Shown piece by piece: positions 60,536-64,000 of a stretch of 64,000 nucleotides of DNA. This DNA comes from Streptomyces sp. CG4. GTDB taxonomy: Bacteria; Actinomycetota; Actinomycetes; Streptomycetales; Streptomycetaceae. Each line of letters begins with the position of its first letter. Positions within the stretch are counted from its first letter, which is position 1. The translations under genes and the position numbers were made by a program. The notes beneath the pieces are model-generated. The model had not been told where the DNA came from, did no database searches, and worked only from the letters and a program-made list of their open reading frames with translations. The DNA is taken from the NCBI RefSeq assembly GCF_041080655.1, contig NZ_CP163525.1:5890001-5954000 (forward strand), written 5' to 3'.

Positions 60536-61762
60536 TTGGCACGGAAGATCGGCAGCCGGTACACCGCGAACCAGATCCTGGGGCGGGGCAGCGCCGGCAC
60601 GGTGTGGCTGGGCGAGGGACCCGAGGGCCCCGTCGCGGTCAAGCTGCTGCGCGAGGACCTCGCCTCCGACGAGGAGCTCGTCGGGCGCTTCGTCCAGGAG
60701 CGCACCGCGCTGCTCGGACTGGAGCACCCGCACATCGTCACCGTGCGCGATCTGGTCGTCGACGGCAACGACCTGGCCCTCGTCATGGACCTGGTACGCG
60801 GCACCGACCTGCGCACCCGGCTGGAGCGCGAGCGGCGGCTCGCCCCCGAGGCGGCCGTGGCGATCGTCGCCGACGTCGCCGACGCGCTGGCGGCGGCCCA
60901 CGCGGCCGGGGTCGTCCACCGGGACGTCAAGCCCGAGAACGTCCTCCTCGACATGCAGGGCCCGCTCGGCCCCGGCGGCGCCCACCCCGCCCTGCTGACC
61001 GACTTCGGCGTCGCCAAGCTGATCGACTCGCCGAAGCGGACCCGGGCCACGAAGATCATCGGCACGCCGGACTACCTGGCCCCCGAGATCGTCGAGGGCC
61101 TGCCGCCGCGCGCGGCCGTGGACATCTACGCCCTCGCGACGGTCCTGTACGAGCTGCTGGCGGGCTTCACCCCGTTCGGCGGGGGCCACCCGGGTGCGGT
61201 CCTGCGCCGCCACGTCACGGAGACGGTCGTCCCCCTCCCCGGCATCCCCGAGGAGCTGTGGCAGCTGCTCGTGCAGTGCCTGGCCAAGGCGCCCGCGTCC
61301 CGGCTGCGCGCCTCGGAGCTGGCGGCGCGGCTGCGCGAGCAGCTGCCGATGCTGGCCGGGATGCCGCCGCTGGACGTGGACGAGCCGGACCTCGCCGAGG
61401 AGGCGGTGGAGGAGTCCGCACCGACGGACGCACCGGCGGGGGAGCCGGAACGACGGCGGGGCGCGGTGTCCCTCGTCCCCGGGGCCAAGCCGGACTCCAA
61501 CCGGGACACGCATACGTCGATGCGGGTGCCGGGGGCGGACGAGCTGGCGGGCGGCGCGCACGGCACGGCCCGCGCGCCCCGCCCCACCGGTACGCCACGA
61601 CCGGGCTCGGCCCGGCACCGGGCGACGGTACGACGGCGCCGGATCACGCTGGGCGTGGCCGGGGTGGCCGTGGCGGCTGTCGTGGGCGTCGGCGCGTATC
61701 TGGCCTCTTCCGGCGGCGACGATCACCCGGCACAGGACACCCACAGCACCTCGACCCCTTGA
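60536..61762 (+). CDS. pkaB: PkaB, membrane-anchored Ser/Thr protein kinase
   Basis: This is a 408-residue eukaryotic-type kinase starting at TTG, with AGGAG seven bases upstream. It has GRGSAGTVW, ATP-binding K36 (VAVKLL), HRD with D130 (HRDVKPENVLL), DFG with D156, and GTPDYLAPEIVEG. After the kinase domain (to about 270) comes an acidic/Pro linker, then a membrane helix near 368-388 (GVAGVAVAAVVGVGAYLAS) and a short outer tail. It lacks PASTA or other sensor domains, so the signal it reads is unknown. It lies between pkaA and prfB. Confidence 0.9.
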   Translation: MARKIGSRYTANQILGRGSAGTVWLGEGPEGPVAVKLLREDLASDEELVGRFVQERTALLGLEHPHIVTVRDLVVDGNDLALVMDLVRGTDLRTRLERERRLAPEAAVAIVADVADALAAAHAAGVVHRDVKPENVLLDMQGPLGPGGAHPALLTDFGVAKLIDSPKRTRATKIIGTPDYLAPEIVEGLPPRAAVDIYALATVLYELLAGFTPFGGGHPGAVLRRHVTETVVPLPGIPEELWQLLVQCLAKAPASRLRASELAARLREQLPMLAGMPPLDVDEPDLAEEAVEESAPTDAPAGEPERRRGAVSLVPGAKPDSNRDTHTSMRVPGADELAGGAHGTARAPRPTGTPRPGSARHRATVRRRRITLGVAGVAVAAVVGVGAYLASSGGDDHPAQDTHSTSTP

Positions 61763-61778
61763 CCCGCCCAGGAGGCCC

Positions 61779-61793
61779 GGGGGCAGAGCCCCC
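61779..61793 (+). terminator. Short hairpin after pkaB
   Basis: GGGGGC-AGA-GCCCCC is a 6-bp all-GC stem with a 3-nt loop, 16 bp after the pkaB stop. It is likely a weak terminator or attenuator before prfB. Confidence 0.55.
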
Positions 61794-61835
61794 AGGAGAC
61801 CCTCGCCGCTCGGCGGAGCCGTTACGCTTGAAGGC

Positions 61836-62942
61836 GTGGCAGTCGTCGATGTATCCGAAGAGCTGAAGTCCCTCTCCTCGACCATGGAGTCGATCGAGGC
61901 CGTCCTGGACCTCGACAGGCTGAGGGCAGACATCGCCGTGCTCGAGGAGCAGGCGGCCGCGCCCTCCCTCTGGGACAACCCGGACGAGGCGCAGAAGATC
62001 ACCAGCAAGCTCTCCCACCTCCAGGCCGAGGTCAGGAAGGCGGAGGCGCTGCGCGGCAGGATCGACGATCTCGCCGTGCTCTTCGAGATGGCCGAGGAGG
62101 AGGACGACCCGGACACCCGCGCCGAGGCCGAGTCCGAGCTGGCCGCGGTGAGGAAGTCGCTGGACGAGATGGAGGTCCGCACCCTCCTGTCCGGCGAGTA
62201 CGACTCCCGTGAGGCGCTGGTCAACATCCGCGCCGAGGCCGGTGGCGTCGACGCCGCCGACTTCGCCGAGAAGCTGCAGCGCATGTACCTGCGCTGGGCC
62301 GAGCAGCGTGGCTACAAGACGGAGCTCATCGAGACGTCGTACGCCGAAGAGGCCGGCATCAAGTCGACCACCTTCTCCGTCCAGGCGCCGTACGCCTACG
62401 GCACCCTCTCCGTCGAGCAGGGCACGCACCGTCTCGTGCGTATCTCGCCCTTCGACAACCAGGGCCGCCGCCAGACCTCCTTCGCGGGCGTCGAGGTGCT
62501 GCCCGTGGTCGAGCAGTCCGACCACGTCGAGATCGACGAGTCCGACCTGCGCATCGACGTCTACCGGTCCTCCGGCCCCGGCGGTCAGGGCGTCAACACG
62601 ACCGACTCCGCGGTCCGCATCACGCACCTCCCGACCGGCATCGTGGTCTCCTGCCAGAACGAGCGCTCGCAGATCCAGAACAAGGCCACGGCGATGAACG
62701 TCCTCCAGGCCAAGCTGCTGGAGCGCCGCCGCCAGGAGGAGCAGGCCAAGATGGACGCCCTCAAGGGCGACGGCGGCAACTCCTGGGGCAACCAGATGCG
62801 TTCGTACGTGCTGCACCCGTACCAGATGGTCAAGGACCTGCGCACCGAGTTCGAGGTCGGCAACCCCGAGGCCGTGTTCAACGGCGAGATCGACGGCTTC
62901 CTGGAGGCCGGTATTCGCTGGCGCAAGCAGCAGGAGAAGTAA
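61836..62942 (+). CDS. prfB: Peptide chain release factor 2
   Basis: RF2 recognises UGA and UAA and triggers peptide release. The 368-residue frame is continuous from GTG (VAVVDVSEELKSLSSTMES), without the programmed +1 frameshift site found in E. coli prfB. The stop-recognition tripeptide SPF is at 204-206 (VRISPFDNQG), and the catalytic GGQ is at 249-251 (GPGGQGVNTTDSAVR). TTACGCTTG immediately upstream could be a promoter element, as no clear ribosome site is seen. It ends with a canonical terminator. Confidence 0.97.
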   Translation: MAVVDVSEELKSLSSTMESIEAVLDLDRLRADIAVLEEQAAAPSLWDNPDEAQKITSKLSHLQAEVRKAEALRGRIDDLAVLFEMAEEEDDPDTRAEAESELAAVRKSLDEMEVRTLLSGEYDSREALVNIRAEAGGVDAADFAEKLQRMYLRWAEQRGYKTELIETSYAEEAGIKSTTFSVQAPYAYGTLSVEQGTHRLVRISPFDNQGRRQTSFAGVEVLPVVEQSDHVEIDESDLRIDVYRSSGPGGQGVNTTDSAVRITHLPTGIVVSCQNERSQIQNKATAMNVLQAKLLERRRQEEQAKMDALKGDGGNSWGNQMRSYVLHPYQMVKDLRTEFEVGNPEAVFNGEIDGFLEAGIRWRKQQEK

Positions 62943-62957
62943 CTTTGTCGACATGAC

Positions 62958-62982
62958 AACTGCCGCCCGAGAGGCGGCAGTT
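62958..62982 (+). terminator. Rho-independent terminator after prfB
   Basis: AACTGCCGCC and GGCGGCAGTT pair perfectly (10 bp) around CGAGA and are followed by TGTCTTTTG, the clearest T-tailed terminator in the window. Confidence 0.93.
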
Positions 62983-63068
62983 TGTCTTTTGTCTGGGTTT
63001 TACATCACACTCACAGGCTTCAACTCGCCCCAAACGCCCACCCAAGGGACATTGCGCCCGCAACGGCC

Positions 63069-63097
63069 TTGACGTTGCTTTGAAAAATCGGAAGGGT
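63069..63097 (+). promoter_or_regulatory. Candidate promoter of the Thr/Gly-rich secreted protein gene
   Basis: TTGACG and AAGGGT are separated by 17 bp, a fair match to vegetative -35/-10 elements, giving a leader of about 140 nt before the ATG at 63243. The 260 bp between the prfB terminator and this gene hold nothing else recognised. Confidence 0.45.
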
Positions 63098-63242
63098 GGC
63101 ACGCGGCATGCGTACTTAGAGGGGCGCATGTGAACCGGGGGAATGAGTTGACGCGGACTTCGTCACCGGCTGCCTCCCGTCGATCACGGCAACGCCCCAC
63201 GCGCCGCCTCATTGACGAACAGCTACTGGGGGTAGCAACCAT

Positions 63243-64000
63243 ATGACGAAGAAGACGCGGATCCGGGTCGCGCGGATAGCCGCGGGCACCGTGATCGCGG
63301 CCGGTGCGTCCCTGACCGCCGCCGGCGCGGCCTCCGCCGCGGGCATCGATGTCCAGGCGGGCCCGATCAACCTGGGCGTGCACACGACTGCCGGGGACGA
63401 CGGTGGCACCAACGGCGGCTGCCCGATCGCCGTCTGCACCACCGACGGCGGCACCAACGGCACCGGCGGCAACGCCACCGGTGGCGCCTCCACCACCGGC
63501 GGTACCGACACCACCGGCGGCGGCGACGCCACGGGCGGTGGCGCCTCCACCGGCGGTGACAACGGCACCGGCGGCGACGTCACCATCGGTGGCGTCATCG
63601 GCGGCGGCACGACCGGTGGCGGCAACGGCACGGGCGGTGACAACGGCACCACCGGCGGTGGCAACGGCACCGGTGGAGACAACGGCACCACCGGCGGCAG
63701 CACCACCGGCGGCAGCACCACCGGCGGCACCACCACCGGGGGCTCCACCACCGGCTCCACGACCGGCGGCTCCACCACCGGTGGCAGCACCACGGGTGGC
63801 TCCACGACCGGCTCCACCACGGGCGGCTCCACGACCGGCGGCAGCACCACGGGTGGCTCCACCACCGGCGGCTCCACCACGGGCGGCTCCACCACCGGTG
63901 GCAGCACCACCGGCGGTTCCAGCACCACGGGCGGCTCCGGCAGCACGGGTGGCAGCAGCACCGGTGGCTCCTCCAGCACCGGCGGCAACAACGACACCCC
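63243..64000 (+). CDS. Secreted Thr/Gly/Ser-repeat protein (3' end outside window)
   Basis: The reading frame from ATG (after GGGGGTAGC) stays open to the window end; 252 residues are visible. A basic start (MTKKTRIRVARIAAG) and hydrophobic core end in a signal-peptidase-like AASA-AG near residue 32. A short mature domain has two cysteines (C60, C65 in GGCPIAVCTTDGG) that may form a disulphide. Everything after about residue 70 is Gly/Thr/Asn/Ser low complexity, first GGNGTGGDNGTT-type, then nearly perfect TTGGS pentapeptides. Ser/Thr-rich exported stalks of this kind often precede a cell-wall anchor or are O-glycosylated, but the C-terminus is not visible. The family is not recognised. Confidence 0.8.
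   Translation, partial: MTKKTRIRVARIAAGTVIAAGASLTAAGAASAAGIDVQAGPINLGVHTTAGDDGGTNGGCPIAVCTTDGGTNGTGGNATGGASTTGGTDTTGGGDATGGGASTGGDNGTGGDVTIGGVIGGGTTGGGNGTGGDNGTTGGGNGTGGDNGTTGGSTTGGSTTGGTTTGGSTTGSTTGGSTTGGSTTGGSTTGSTTGGSTTGGSTTGGSTTGGSTTGGSTTGGSTTGGSSTTGGSGSTGGSSTGGSSSTGGNNDT
63690..63960 (+). repeat. 15-bp coding repeat (Thr-Thr-Gly-Gly-Ser)n
   Basis: Units like ACCACCGGCGGCTCC encode TTGGS, with several shortened TTGS units, over at least 15 copies. Synonymous third-position changes vary between units, so the array is older than a fresh slippage product. Confidence 0.9.

Noticed and set aside
61836..61920. A programmed frameshift in prfB as in E. coli.
   Set aside because: The frame is continuous and there is no in-frame UGA near codon 25.
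61194..62942. A continuous frame from within pkaB into prfB suggesting a fusion.
   Set aside because: The upstream part is the wrong frame of pkaB; the RF2 N-terminus starts normally at 61836.

Overview
High G+C DNA with codon bias to match, many GTG and some TTG starts, an mtrA-mtrB-lpqB operon, single-gene secA, a 180-kDa-class NAD-glutamate dehydrogenase and a pkaA-pkaB-prfB block point to a Streptomyces chromosome (core region rather than an arm). From memory, the gene order resembles the S. coelicolor mtrAB to prfB interval. No rRNA, tRNA, CRISPR array, insertion sequence or prophage was seen.

Layout. 1-3189 (minus): a membrane-protein operon (Pro/Gly-rich multi-pass protein, DUF4129, DUF4350), cut by the left edge. 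3330-12193 (plus): mtnA, the MtrA/MtrB/LpqB cell-envelope signalling operon, a ComF-type phosphoribosyltransferase preceded by two DnaA-box-like sites, the long ribosome hibernation factor hpf, and an orphan NarL-type response regulator. 12190-14039 (minus): a YcaQ/AlkX-like DNA glycosylase-family protein and a GNAT acetyltransferase. 14293-21168: secA, small conserved actinobacterial proteins (DUF6459, DUF6912), a HAD hydrolase, a PfpI-family protein and a 1-kb gene-free stretch with a strikingly C-rich strand. 21169-26106: NAD-glutamate dehydrogenase.

26289-49953 is a cell-wall glycopolymer (teichoic-acid-like) locus. It has a GtrA flippase-like protein, three multi-pass membrane glycosyltransferase-like proteins, two long GT2 enzymes, four bidomain GT2 plus CDP-glycerol-type glycerophosphotransferase proteins, a TagGH-like ABC exporter, galE and a TetR regulator with duplicated operator-like sites. 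An ADP-ribosylglycohydrolase gene and the ohrR/ohr peroxide-defence pair sit inside it. The four bidomain proteins fall into two pairs: one pair keeps GT2 catalytic acids but has Gln where the HGTP His belongs, the other keeps the His but has a degraded GT2 domain. This reciprocal pattern is the most interesting protein-level signal in the window.

50084-53728 (minus) encodes a carbohydrate ABC importer (binding protein, two permeases, no ATPase); one permease carries a large extracytoplasmic insert. 54052-58248 (minus) is a 1398-residue FHA plus FtsK/SpoIIIE-like ATPase, divergent from Ser/Thr kinases pkaA and pkaB. PkaA carries three DPT(Q/A)VLP motifs that fit the FHA pThr+3 rule, so the three genes may form one phospho-signalling unit. 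prfB follows, and the window ends inside a gene for a secreted, extremely Thr/Gly/Ser-repetitive protein.

The dense short tandem repeats (7-, 9-, 10-, 24-bp units) in intergenic regions and the candidate operators (tagG/tetR, ohrR/ohr, pkaA, sugar ABC operon, mtrA) are listed individually. All functional calls rest on reading motifs by eye; no database search was run.
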